A DNA stretch of 64,000 nt from Macquaria australasica (taxonomy: Eukaryota > Chordata > Actinopteri > Centrarchiformes > Percichthyidae), in assembly GCA_005408345.1 (NCBI GenBank), contig SEMN01000888.1, positions 62,001 through 126,000 of the forward strand. Direction: 5' to 3'. Position 1 is the stretch's first letter. The number at the start of each line of letters is the position of its first letter. Of the stretch, positions 22,926-34,234 are shown piece by piece. Under the pieces are notes generated by a model that was not told the DNA's origin, searched no databases, and saw only the letters and a program-made list of their open reading frames with translations. Made by a program: the position numbers and the translations under genes.

Positions 22926-23769
22926 AATTAAGAACCAGTGATCAGCCTGTTTTGTTCTTCCTAATGTGTATTTTTATTACCGTCCTCTTCCAAATCACAT
23001 GCCTGGGCAATTTAGTAACACTTTAACCACAACCGCACAGCCAGCCCATATGTTGTGATTAAAGTCTCCGTCAAATAAAGCACGTCCAGAGATCACTCTT
23101 AAGCTAATAAATTACACGTTGACACACTTGACTCATGGTAACATCCTTCTTCTTTTCATCAAAGGTGAAAAATTCTACAGCGGAGAACGATGAAACAAGA
23201 TTGAATAACACTTTAAAATGGAATTAACATATTAATTACATGCTGACATTAACGAGGATGTAATAAATGAAGAAATACATTTATATGTAAAGACCCAACA
23301 TATAGTAGACATTTTGTAGAGCATGCTGCACATGTATTGTGATTAGGACTGGGTATTGTTAAAATGTTAATGCAGATTCAACACCTGGGTTTTGTAATGA
23401 TAACAAAATAATTAATTTGTGATATCTTCATTTGAGGAATGTAAATATGTTTTTCCTACAAAACCTATTTTTTATTTGAGCAAAGAAGACAAAGTTCTCA
23501 AATGTTAAATGCAAAACTGTTTAGATCAGGAACTACTCGAAAGAATAATAAACAAGACTACGAATCTGACCAGACAATTGATGCCAGCTTTTGGTACTTG
23601 ACATTTCTTGAGTGTCTGTGTCACAGACGCATTTCAGTCAGTACGAAAAAGTATAAAAGTTTGAAACCCAGGACAAATTGTAATCACCTGTTTCTGATTT
23701 CAGATACAAATGTAGTTTCAGTTGATTCATAAAAAGTATATGCAAATATAGCAGTATCATTATGTGAGA
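22926..23769. other. unique sequence, no gene seen
   Basis: AT-leaning noncoding DNA with several ATTAAT/TAATTA strings. Nothing bounded. Confidence 0.55.
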
Positions 23770-24235
23770 CTGTCCTCCCCAAAAATGTGGCCGTATAGGT
23801 CGTCTGTGCAGCAGTAGCAGGCTGTAGTAATTATGATGATAGCAAAGGCGGAAGTCAGGTGAGGTAATATAAAGAGCGACAAAGTCCGCAGAGGGGGGAA
23901 GTTGGGGCGGATGGGTCAAACACACGCAGGACTTTCACCCAGGAGACTGCTGCTCGTGACCCGTGTGAAACCAAAAGTCAGCCTTGACTTATTTTAAATT
24001 AAGTTACGCACGTAAATTAAGTCACGTAACTAACGTACTTATTTTAACCCAAACCATGATCTTTTCCTAAACCTAACCAATCTGCAACGATTTCACAAAG
24101 TTAACCAAATGTTTATTATTGTTACCATGACAACGAAGGTCTGGTACGCCTATATATGTTGTTTTGGGAGTCATTGGCAAACGACCTATTCTGTCATTTA
24201 GATTGGATGACTTGTTGCATTATGTACCACAACGT
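23770..24235. mobile_element. percomorph interspersed repeat (~465 bp)
   Basis: Recognised blocks in order are TTGGGGCGGATGGGTCAAAC, GGACTTTCACCCAGGAGACT, ACCAAAAGTCAGCCTTGACT, AACCCAAACCATGATCTTTT, CCTAAACCTAACCAATCTGC and TCATTGGCAAACGACCTATT. I recognise this order from fish repeats. The final block recurs at 61467-61512. No ORF; ends and superfamily not determined. Confidence 0.55.
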
Positions 24236-26323
24236 GTTGCACTAGCTTTCTCCTCACTATTGTTAAAATGTCGCATTGTCTTTGTGTCATTTTCTGTTGC
24301 TGTTCAGTTTTCTAGTATAGAGCTCATAGATAAACCCTTTGTTATAACTCTAACTTCACCACTCACCATTTTAGCTGAAAAGATGAGTTCATCATCAAGT
24401 GTTATTTTAAAAAGTGCTTCTCTTTAAGCCAGCAATCAGATAACAGAAGGTGTCATTTTCTTGTTATTGTGGTCTCAAACTGGAACAACATTCTTCATAA
24501 GCTCTTCCTGTCAGTGGGGACAGTTTAGTCAATATAAAGCCTGGTTTGTCACTATCTGCCAAAACTGTCATCAGTAAACAAGGATGTGTGTTCTCACAGG
24601 GAACCTGGTTGCTTTTTGTGTCATAGCTGTCATCTTTTGATATGTGAGGTCAGGCTTTGTACTTCACTATTGTCCAGAGTATGTGATGTTCTTGTCCTTC
24701 TTTTATCACTTGATACTATTTGTTCTCTGTTCTTGATCAGGGACTTTGAGTTGAGCATAATTGTTAAAAGCACTTTATAAATAAATTGGCTTCCATCTCA
24801 GGATGAGGACAGATGAGAGAGAACGATCTAAAGTGACAGAACAGATGTTAAGTGAAGATGACTACACTTAGTCTTTTTAGTGTTTGCAGCAATCAATTCC
24901 AGTACTCTTTTTTTTTTTTTTTTTGGCCTCTTCAGCATGAAGTTTACTTTAAAGAGATCCAAATGAAGGGTTTTTGCATGCCAGGACTTGAGGTTTATTA
25001 TTGTATTTGATGTTTGGACAGTGACTGATTAATGTTTTGGTAATGTTTTTTTCACCACTCAAAGTGTCAGCTTTGCAGGACTACCCTTAAGGCATATTAA
25101 CACGAATGATTAATCTGGAGGATTAGGTTGCAACCTTTTTCCAGGAATCTGTTTATATATGCAGATTGTGTTTTAGTATGAATTGTCCCTTCTGGGCCTT
25201 TGTCTCAGGCCCATATGTTTCATCATCTGCTCCACTGTTGGTGTCGGATGAAATAATTAGCATATAGAATCATTAGCACTGGACTCTCTGTCCTTAAAGT
25301 GATATTTTAGTTTTGCAGGATATATAGTATTTCTTTCATGTAATTTTATTTTATGACCTTTGGGCATCTAAAGATAATGTTTTCTGACTAATATTGGTCC
25401 TATTAGAGGGCGCATAACCATCAGCATTCATCTACTGTTATTTTAAACAAGGTCTAACGTCACACTTCCCATGCTGGGAGAGCTGTATGAAGAATGGATT
25501 GGAAATCTTGATCTGGAAATTAATGAGTGATGCCTTGAGCGCAGCTCTAATTGGACTCCAGTGGACTGCTGTTAAAATAAGTGTAGGAAGTAAAGCTACT
25601 GTAATTCTGTGTTTAGATTAGAAAAAGACATTGATGTGAGACTGTGACCAAGTACTTAATTTAAAAATTAACATAACCATTGATGCCAAAAAAAGATGTG
25701 CTGTGGGTGTTTCGGATGTATAATCTGTTAGCTTTAATCCAACAAGAGTCTGAAGTCTTAGTCAAATACTGCTCTAATAGAATCAAATATACTGTATATT
25801 CTGTCCAGAGTTCCTATACAGTATGTAAAGTTTGCAGCACAACAATACAAATTTGCTGCGTGTTTGAAATGTTGGTGGAGGCCAATGGGTTGAGTTTGGA
25901 CAGAGGTTGGAACATCTGTTTACATCCGCCAGCATTGCTGCTAAGCTGAGCTGTCTTAAAAGTGTCTTATAGCCAAGTACAGATGTATGAGGATCCCTAA
26001 AGATGTCTGCTGTAGATAGCTAGCATTTTAGCTACTGGATGATCTTGACTTAAGTTCCCAGTTGTGTATTTTTGCTGCTAATTTCACAGAAGACCTGTAA
26101 TCGCTGTGAATGGACATCAACTGTGTTAGACCCATTACACGTAATGCATTATGTAGTTGGAGCTTGCTGTCACTCAAAATGAATCCCTGTCAAACTCTTG
26201 GTCTAATTGTTTTGGTCTGGATCCAAGTGGCACTGCTTGCTGCTGTTGTCATGAGCCCAAATGGACTGAGCAGCTGAAGGTGAAAAACACTGCAGGGCAT
26301 GAAACAGCTGTTCTAACAAGCAT
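24236..26323. other. noncoding; decayed retroposon-like 3' end and poly-T
   Basis: Near 24700-24790 the sequence runs TTGTTCTCTGTTCTTGATCA to AAAAGCACTTTATAAATAAA, resembling a retroposon 3' end with no tail left. A T-run lies at 24908-24924. The rest is unique noncoding DNA without exon-like frames. Confidence 0.5.
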
Positions 26324-26906
26324 GGAAACAAGAAATGACATGCTCTCAGCAAAGACAAGACTGAATTTGTGAACACAACAACATGGGACATGAAGTGATT
26401 TTCGATGGATGTAACCATTTTTGTATGGCAAAAAAACTGATTATGTATCGTTTGATTTATGCTTGTTATTTCAAGCAATATGATTGGGACTCTAATCTGG
26501 AATAGTAGCATGAGGCAAAACCTGGAGCCACAATTCTTTTAGATTGGAACTTTATAGAAGAAGCTTGATCTCTTCCTCATTATTACACTGGCAATAGAAA
26601 AACAGCTCTTTTGATTCTAATGCAAAACTTTGACTTATGGACCATATTCAGTTTTATTAGTTTGGATTCACCGTACCATGATGGTCTAAATGCTGTTTCA
26701 CAGGTTTTGCGACCCAGTCAATTTCCTCCAGAACATTTCTGATCTTTAACTAGGATTACCAGATTAGAGTCCCAATCATATTGTTTAATATAACAGGCAT
26801 AAATGAAATGCTGAGAGCATTGAATTTCTTGTTTCCAGAACATTTCTGGAGGAAACAATGAATACCTCAGCTTTTGGCATATAGTAGGTGATCCCAGTTA
26901 AAGATC
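26324..26906. repeat. mosaic long inverted repeat
   Basis: Several segments recur in inverted orientation. The 25-bp string at 26476-26500 (CAATATGATTGGGACTCTAA...) is perfectly complementary to 26759-26783. GGAAACAAGAAAT...ATGCTCTCAG at 26324-26349 pairs with 26811-26836. TTTCCTCCAGAA at 26722-26733 pairs with 26844-26855. GATCTTTAACTAGGATTACC at 26741-26760 pairs with 26887-26906 with two mismatches. The left arm carries ~90 bp that the right arm lacks. The arrangement fits overlapping inverted copies of one sequence, not a single clean MITE. No coding capacity. Confidence 0.75.
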
Positions 26907-28249
26907 TTGGTTTTGCCATCTTTTCACTCTTTTCTGTTTTTCTGCTCTTTAATGATTTGCTACCTTGTTGTAATAAAAGCATTTCTTGGCCCATTGTCAG
27001 GTTAGGAGGTTAGTCCAACCACTTCCCATTAAATAAATAAATCTTTGTTAATCATATCCTACTTTTCATATCCAGATAAACTAAACTTGCCTTTAAGTAA
27101 ATTGCCCTTGCATCACCTCATAAAAATAAAGTAACGTAGATTAAAGGAAAAGACTAAAATTAAAATAAAATACCATAATATCCTGTACACGTGTGTTATG
27201 ATCAGGCAAACACTTCAACTGCAAAAACAATTGCCATTCTCGTCAAAGAAATGGAAGAGCCTGGACTTACAGATGATCTACTGACACCAGACTTTAATGT
27301 GTCCATCTGCTTTACTGACAATAACTTAGCGGATGCAGTAAAGGCACCCTGGGCCATCCAAAGCCAGACGGTATCGATGTTTCCTCTCTGCTGCATCCTC
27401 CGCTGTTGTCAGAGCTTATCGACGTGAATGCTCACACACATACTATGCTTTCACACATAGCCAAAAAGTGCACGGGCAGACACTGGTGGAAACAAACGTT
27501 TCTGTTATGTACAGGTGGATTTCAAACATACACGACCTGCATCGAAGCACACACTCACATCCTAGGTATAGTCAACGTTCTGAGCTGCTTTAAATGCTGG
27601 GCAATTGCACATTACATCCATAACATGAAAAATGTAGATGGGTAGCTCAAAACATACATTAATGATGCGCGCACACACACACACACACACTACCATGAGC
27701 ACACGCATATGTATGCCATGTGCATACAACATAAATGCATACACAAACATACTAAATGGCATGTTGCACAAATATGCCACAAAACATACATAAAATATAC
27801 ACAAATGCAGCCACAGTCACACAAACATACACATATGGACACACACACACACTGTGTGTTTGTTGATTGGCATTGGCTGCTGCATTGCTGACAATCACTG
27901 CCATTTCATTTGCATAAAGCACAGGGACGATGCACCTTTCCCTCGCTCTGCTCCACAGGAGGATGATTGGCAGCAGCTCGTGCGCAGCCAGACGCTGAAA
28001 TGTGACTCTGCTATGGCTGAATTCAAAAGAGCCGCTGGCCCCGACAGCTCTGAGGGCTACAAAGCTCCACTCAATTTCACCTTTTGCTTAGATCCAATTT
28101 TTTTGACTGACATTTGTGAATGTGACCCATATTTGATGCCAGTTTGATGGATGCATCCCAAGATGACCCACAAGTACAAATTAATGGCAGAAGTCACTGG
28201 ATTTGAAACTCTGTTATGGAAACTACATTTACACTCCAATAGCTGTATT
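26907..28249. other. noncoding; CA microsatellites
   Basis: Short (CA)n at 27672-27690 and 27839-27852 and many scattered ACATA/CACA strings at 27540-27850. No convincing exon. The 78- and 97-codon plus-strand frames (27191-27427, 27854-28147) show no domain. Confidence 0.55.
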
Positions 28250-28492
28250 TTAAAAGGGAGCTATTATGCACATTTCCAGCTCTATATTTTTATTCTGGAA
28301 CTCCACTAGAGTAGCATTTTTATCTTATACTGGCCCTTTATGCAGCCCCTCAGTTCACCCTCTGTTGGAAACGAGCTGTTTTAGCTCCTGTCTCTTTAAG
28401 CCCCCCTCCCTAAAAGCCCACTTTCATCTGATTGGCCAAACTTCTGGAAGCCTGCCGAGGGGCAGCAGCAGGCAGTGCTTGTGAGCACCGCT
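28250..28492. mobile_element. common teleost repeat, left part (host of MITE)
   Basis: Contains AAAGGGAGCTATTATGCACA, TTTTTATTCTGGAACTCCAC, TTATACTGGCCCTTTATGCA, CCCTCAGTTCACCCTCTGTT, TTTTAGCTCCTGTCTCTTTA and CATCTGATTGGCCAAAC, a block order I recognise as a high-copy fish repeat. It is followed directly by the MITE at 28493-28960; the segment after the MITE (28961-~29110) may be its continuation, so the MITE may be nested. Family unassigned. Confidence 0.55.
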
Positions 28493-28960
28493 CACAGACT
28501 GTATAATATATAGATGGATGATGTGACAGCTAGCCAAAAGCAAAGCCAAAACATCTCGATCGCCCCCTGGTGGCTGGCTGCAGTATAGGTCATAAACCCC
28601 GCCTCCTCCATGTTAGTGGATGGGAAAAGTCAAATAAATTTTTGCCAAAGATGGTTTCTGTCATTTTAGGTAGTTGTTATCACGCTGATGTGTGTTCAAG
28701 TGTTCATTTTTCTGATAAGTGTGTTTTTAATTAGTTATTTGATGCTATAAAAACAGGGTGTCACGTGATGATTGACAGCTGCTGTGCTGTGATTGGTTCA
28801 GGCGGGTGTATAGGCGGGAACTCGACAGCCGGCTCCACCGCGGATCACTACTGCGCTGACTCTGGCTCCAAATGACGTCACCAGCGCAAGATGGCAGCGC
28901 TTTGTTTTGTACAATGGGAGGAAGTGGAGATGCGTCGTCCATCTTTATATACAGTCTATG
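28493..28960. mobile_element. MITE with CAYAGACTGTATA termini, 468 bp
   Basis: The left end CACAGACTGTATAATATATA and the reverse complement of the right end CATAGACTGTATATAAAGAT are imperfect inverted repeats (~22 bp, one small gap). The interior carries GCCCCCTGGTGGCTGG, TGACGTCA (28873-28880) and GCAAGATGGCAGCGC, with no ORF. CCATAGACTGTATATA is a terminus I recognise from many fish genomes. Target duplication is not clear (CCGCT versus GCGCT). It is unusual in carrying a CTCF-core-like motif. Confidence 0.7.
28561..28573 (-). promoter_or_regulatory. CTCF core-like motif inside a MITE
   Basis: The minus strand reads CCACCAGGGGGCG followed by A, matching CCASYAGRKGGCRS at 13 of 14 positions with the conserved centre intact. 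It lies in a repeat-family element, so it may be copied elsewhere in the genome. Occupancy is not shown. Confidence 0.45.
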
Positions 28961-29179
28961 GCGCTGCCTCATTCTCTTGCCAGTGTGGAAGTTCCGAAAC
29001 CAGCACAAAGCACAAAACTCACCAGCAACATTCAGTTTCCGACGGATCTACTGCCAAAAATGGGCTTTTCTGTCTCCGTCTGACATATAAAGCTCAGGAC
29101 AGACAGACACAGCCAGAACAAGTTTCTCATCCATTTTCTTGGTTACCAAGGTGACGAGCCCCATCTAATAAATGATTTG

Positions 29180-29340
29180 TTGCCTGAAAAAAAGCGCCAG
29201 TGACGACATCGGCGCCTTTCTGAAAAGTTCAGAGATTTTAAACTAGAAGCGCTCGGAGTGGCCACACCAAAAAGGTGGAGTGCTCTGAAAAAAGACAATT
29301 GAAAAAAGACACTGGCGCTCAGAAAAAAACGCAACGTGGT
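29180..29340. other. candidate small MITE with GCGCCAGTG inverted blocks
   Basis: The left block AAAAAAAGCGCCAGTG (29185-29200) and the right block CACTGGCGCTCAGAAAAAAA (~29310-29330) are inverted around ~110 bp of sequence. A four-base insertion interrupts the pairing. No target duplication or coding sequence. The core match is only nine to ten bases. Confidence 0.35.
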
Positions 29341-29345
29341 CACAG

Positions 29346-30089
29346 GCCCTTAGTAATATAATTTCTCGTTCTTGATTGGAAATGGCAACTTCTCAAATCC
29401 ATCAGTACATATTTGAGCCTGAATCCAATCAGAAATATGAGAGTGGGCAGCATGAACATCCGCAGAAACAAATATTACAGCAGGACGTCTCTATTTGGTA
29501 AATATTACAGGGGGTACCTTGAGACGCAGATGGGCGTGACAAAATGTCGGTCTTAGACGCCCTGGGAATGAGAACGGGCTGGTTTGGCACATACTGGAGC
29601 AAAGGGATGGACGGCAGAGAAGTGTAGTACACTGCAGGAGACGTCTGAGAAGTTGGTATGTCAACAGTCACATTTCAGGGGTTTTTACATACTCAAAACA
29701 GGAATTTTGAAAAAAATAAAACGTTTCTTTTAAGATCTCAGTGATGACAATGTTTGGGAAAATTAGACCACAGCCCATAGGTGTGGACTTTTCAATGGAT
29801 ACAGTGGACTGGAGGACAGACGTGTGAAGTGGGGTTTCTACAATGAGTGTTATTTTGTAGATAACATTTTCAAAACTGCAGAGATGATTAAAACACAGTT
29901 TTTCACTGCCACAAAAAAGCAAGACATTCTTCCCCTCTTTAGTCATGAGCTGAAATCCCACCTCGCAGCTCATTTCATCTCCTTCCTGTCTCAACTCCCC
30001 GCTGTCTGAGTAATAAGGAAAAAAAGAAAACAATAATCCAATAAACTGAAAAAAAATCACATACTAATACATTCAAAATTGACTGAAAC
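29346..30089. other. unique sequence, no gene seen
   Basis: Noncoding. The 130-codon minus-strand frame (29668-30060) has no recognisable domain, and its codon make-up looks random. Confidence 0.5.
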
Positions 30090-31170
30090 AGTGTGAAAGT
30101 GCTTTTATATATTTATTTCTTAGTGTTACATCACTTCTCTGAGCCCCGCGGGCGGCTCGATTAGCATAATAATTAAGCCGGAGCCGTAATGCACGGTTTG
30201 TTCCTATATTGCTGCACACTGCAGTTGGTTTTGAAGTTTCACCCTCCACACACAGCTCTCCCTCCCCACCCTCCACTCCCTCCCCTATCCAAGAAATTAC
30301 CATGCATTTAGACAAAAGGAATGAATTAACAGAGAGCTAATTTCTCCCGGACTCCTGTATGTGTGACTGGTTATCAGCAGTGCGTGAGTACAGCTCTGAG
30401 ACTTTGTGCCTGCGTGTGTGTTGAAATGGGAGTGTGCGTGCACCTCTCCTCACTTTCTCATTACATGCAGTGATTGACTCAGAGAGAGAGAGAGAGAGAG
30501 AGGGTAGTGCAAGATAGAGTAGAAGAGGAGGGGGAGAAGGGACTTGGTTGGGAAAACTTTCATTATGAAATTGAGAATCAGGATTCAATCAGACCTCATT
30601 TAAAAACCAATGTTACTCTTCTCTGTCAACCCCCCCCCACCCCCCATCTCCCTCTCTCCCTCCCTATCAGGGATGTTTGCATGGATTGACATGATTTATA
30701 GTGAACTGCAATGAGAGCATAATGATGTTCTCAGTAATGAATTGATTAGCATTTAAACAGCCGGGGGAGCGCAGTGCAGTGGAGACTTGGACTGTTTCAG
30801 GTTAAAGTTCAGAGTGCGATTGATATGATTGTCATATAGAAAAGGAGTCTTATAGGAATCATGGGCTTCTTATTGCTGGTTACTTGTAATATTGTGCTAG
30901 TCCTGTAGTAACTCGAAGGTTATACTTTATATATACTAAGACAGGGTGAGACTGTTGTATTAAACTGATGTTTGCTCTTCGCTGAATGTTCATTAAATGT
31001 AAAGAAATTGGCCAGTGCCGTCTACGTCAGCTGCTTAAATGTTCAAAGTTTCCTCTGAAGTTGAAACTAATCAGAAATTCATTAACGTCACTCAGTCTGC
31101 TGATCGCTGATTAATTTCAAGAGTTCTAATTAGATCTGATTAATCAGTCAGCCTGATTTATTGGACAAAC
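30090..31170. promoter_or_regulatory. candidate conserved-noncoding-type block (low confidence)
   Basis: Largely repeat-free, apart from (GA)11 at 30481-30502 and a C-run near 30633. It is rich in homeodomain-type cores: TTAGCATAATAATTAAG near 30161, TGAATTGATTAGCATTTAAA near 30738, GCTGATTAATTTCAAG near 31104 and GATCTGATTAATCAG near 31134. Dense ATTA/TAAT sites in unique DNA are typical of vertebrate developmental enhancers. No alignment is available, so this is an inference. Confidence 0.25.
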
Positions 31171-32334
31171 CAAACCATGAATTGTTTTAGTTCTACATGC
31201 AACAAATTAAGTTTGATAATTATAATTCAGGACGCCAAAATTAAGCATCTCAACTAATATTAAAAGTAGCAGTGTAATAATAGTAATAGTAAATATAAAA
31301 TATAAAAATATTACAACAGTTTTAATTGTTATTTCATTAATACTACTGCTATTACTGTTTTTGTTAATAATAGCCCTGAATGAAGTACTCTTTATATTAC
31401 TGCAGCTAGTAATACTAAACAGTCATTGGCACAGGTGCTTATGCTGTGCTACTTTTACTAATAATAATGCAATTATAGTAGCTACAGTATGTTTGATGTA
31501 GTTTTCTAAAAGCCTTGGAAAACAACAGCAACTATCAGATATAATAATAAAAAGGACTGGACTGCTGACCCTAGCAATGCCCACAGGTCATTTATCCAGC
31601 ACCAGTCAGAGCTGATACTGAAGCAAAGGCATTTAAAAAGCTACCACAGCATAATTAGAGCAACAGAAAAATATTAATGTTAAAATGCAAGTTTAGGAAA
31701 ATTAGTTTTTAGTTGCTTTAATCTGGACTCTTTGTACTCCAGTGTCTCAGTGGTGTACACAGGAGTGTTTGACAGAACCTAGGACACAAATATGTGTTGC
31801 ACAATCATGTCGCAGTTGCTTGCATGCAATTGCAAGTGATGTAAACGTGACTACACTGACAGTAGACCATGTTTCTGTAACATACTGAAAATCAGAGACC
31901 AGCATTGATGGTCTCACCTCCTACCAACAATCAACACTGGTGTCTTTTAACCATGGTCACAATTATTCCCTAACCTTAACCAATAGCTTTAGTTGCTAAA
32001 ACTTTTTGTTTTCTTGCCATCTGCAGAGAGCCAACGGCAATAACCAGTGAGTGTGTGAGTGTGTGTGTGTGTGTGTGTGTTTTTTATCCAGACATTAAAG
32101 TCCGACTGTTCTGCACTGACAGGAACTGAAGCAGGTTTCATCATTCCGAGACACAAACACAAAGTCAGTTTGACAGTGGCTACAAGGACGATACTGTGAT
32201 ACTTTTTATTCAACATTTTCTCTTGAAGTTTGAGTTTTTGTAGTGCTTTTGTAGTTTTATTTAGTTTTTCCATTTAGCCATGGTGGCTCTCCGTGCTCAT
32301 GCTAGCACTCTTCTGCTTTTTCCAAACCAATTGC
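31171..32334. other. AT-rich noncoding; (TG)n
   Basis: ATT/AAT-rich sequence at 31180-31400 and a (TG)11 at 32059-32080. No gene or bounded element. Confidence 0.55.
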
Positions 32335-32696
32335 CAGTGGTGAAAAGTACATTTACTCAAGTTCTGTACAGTTTTGAAGTACATTTTATGCTATTTTATA
32401 CTCAATATGGCACTTCTTGCTCCACCACATTTATCTGACAGCTAGAGTTACTTGTCACTTTGCAAATTAAGATTCTATACACAAAAATATACAGTACATT
32501 TAGTGTTTAAAAAACAATGCATTGTTACAGACTAAACTATCCAAAAAGATATAAAGAACTTAAATTCATCTCCGCCTTGACCAATTGAGACCAATTACAA
32601 CATTAAAATGCTCTGAAATGGGGCATTCTGCCTAGCAAGTACTTTTTTTAATTTCTACACTGACCAAGGTAAAAATATTAAATACTTCCACTACTG
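32335..32696. mobile_element. hAT-type MITE (CAGTGGTG...CTACTG), 362 bp
   Basis: Begins CAGTGGTGAAAAGTACATTT and ends AATACTTCCACTACTG, the inverted terminal pattern of a very common fish hAT-type non-autonomous family whose consensus starts CAGTGGTGGAAAGTA. Internal blocks ACTCAAGTTCTGTACAG, CTCCACCACATTTATCTGAC and GACAGCTAGAGTTACTTG fit. The expected 8-bp target duplication is degraded (CCAATTGC versus CAAACTGG, five matches), indicating an old insertion. No ORF, so any mobilisation would need a transposase from elsewhere. Confidence 0.85.
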
Positions 32697-33544
32697 CAAA
32701 CTGGAAATGTAAAAAGGTATCTCTTCGTGTTTACCAGATTTCTACAAGAAAAAGAGAGACGAGTGTTGAATCCAGCTCCAGTTTTAATGAAGTGGACACA
32801 GCTTGCATCAAAACAAGAAACATCTTTACCTGATTCAGAAAACACTGCTTAAAAAAAGTGACACACACCCGCTGACTTTAAGCTGTTTTCGTGTCTGAAT
32901 TTGTGCTTGCGTGTGGACTAATTTGAATCTTTGAGTGCTTGTGCATGTCTTTGTGTGTTCTGTGAAGCAGAGCAAAGACCGCTTAGCTTGTAATTCTCTT
33001 TTAATAACAGTAATCTTGCCACAGCTCTTCTCTGCATCAATAGTCATTGCGCTATTATTCTGAAAAACTCAGGGAGGAAAGGACGATATGACAGAAAAAG
33101 AGAGCTGAAGAGAAGACAATAGACGATGACGGTTTGCAGACAAAATGAGCTGTCATTTCGCAGACTCAATATCCTCTCGTTTGTCTTCCTTATCAATACG
33201 GCCAAGAGGTGATTTTATTGATTACAGATTTCCTTCCCACACACATACACTGACACATTCTAACACTCCCTTTCTTTCCACTCTGTAACACAAACTCCCT
33301 GTCAATCTATTTCATACATGTAGACAAACACACGCCTTCTCTCATGCGTATAATTTTACAAACGCAAAATCACTCACACTCTCTCCTCTCACACACACAT
33401 TAAAACCCCTTGGTCCTTCCATTATTTCACCCAATTACTTTGTCTCGTTCTCCCTCTGTCATACACACATGCATGCACAATATCTTAATGCCTAAATACA
33501 CCCACTGTTTGCATACAAGATAATCACAAACAGTCTTAAACTCT
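32697..33544. other. unique sequence, no gene seen
   Basis: Noncoding; CA-rich and CTC-rich strings at 33235-33480. No domain-bearing frame. Confidence 0.5.
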
Positions 33545-33825
33545 CAGGGCCATATTTTAACCGTGCACATGCAAAGACGAACGCAAAGCAAGGTAGGTCT
33601 GGGGCGCACGGACTGTGTGGGCATCTCCAAGCGCATATACACTCTCAACCAGTCATATCACTGGTCACATCGCTCTGAAACAGCTGCACCAATCACAGTG
33701 ACGCATGAAAATAGGTCAACAAATAAAGAAACGGCTTCTTTAGGAAATCATATCATTGTCTTGATGGTGCAGAGGGGCACGACGGGGACACAGCCCTACA
33801 AATCTGCAGCCAGAGGGAGATGGTG
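33545..33825. mobile_element. left end of GGGCCATATTTTAAC-type repeat (tentative)
   Basis: CAGGGCCATATTTTAACCGT followed by GCAAAGACGAACGCAAAG resembles the terminus of a fish MITE family (consensus CAGGGCCCTATTTTAACGAT). The matching right end is not evident; GTTTGCGCCAATGCA near 34508 may belong to it. The next repeat (33826-34345) may have inserted within it. Confidence 0.35.
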
Positions 33826-33969
33826 TGTGTTTTTATGCCTCTGCGAGGACGATAGCCGTGGCCGGAGATACTGGCATTATGTTTTTGGGTTGTCTGTCCG
33901 TTAATTCAATTTCTTCAAATTTAGCATAAACGTCCTGATTAGAATTTGGTTGTCAAGGATCAAAGGTCA

Positions 33970-33984
33970 AGGTCACTGTGACCT
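33970..33984. promoter_or_regulatory. perfect palindromic estrogen-response-element consensus
   Basis: AGGTCACTGTGACCT is an inverted AGGTCA pair with a three-base spacer, the ERE consensus. A further AGGTCA half-site abuts on the left (33964-33969). Estrogen receptor binding to this palindrome is established in vertebrates; use of this copy is unknown. Confidence 0.55.
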
Positions 33985-34074
33985 CACAAAACACGTTTTT
34001 GGCCATAACTCAAGAATTGATTGATCATACTTCACAGTTGGTCGGACACTGAATTGGTGACACTTTTGACTCAA

Positions 34075-34098
34075 AGGTCAAAGGTCACTGTGACGTCA
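34075..34098. promoter_or_regulatory. perfect DR1 plus CRE
   Basis: AGGTCAAAGGTCA (34075-34087) is a direct repeat with one-base spacing, the site class bound by RXR heterodimers such as PPAR and by HNF4. It is followed by CTG and the full cAMP-response palindrome TGACGTCA (34091-34098). The second half-site plus TGACGT also forms an ERE with one mismatch. Confidence 0.5.
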
Positions 34099-34221
34099 AA
34101 ATTACTTTAACAAACAAATTTTTGGGCATAACTCAAGAACTGATGCTGTAATTAGGACAAAATTTCACACATCTTTAATGGGATACAACAATGAATGAAA
34201 TGATTACATTTTTTACCCAAA

Positions 34222-34234
34222 AGGTCAAAGGTCA
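34222..34234. promoter_or_regulatory. second perfect DR1
   Basis: AGGTCAAAGGTCA in the third module. The ERE arm is separated here by an inserted ACTT (GGTCAACTTCACTGTGAC), so only the DR1 is intact. Confidence 0.5.
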
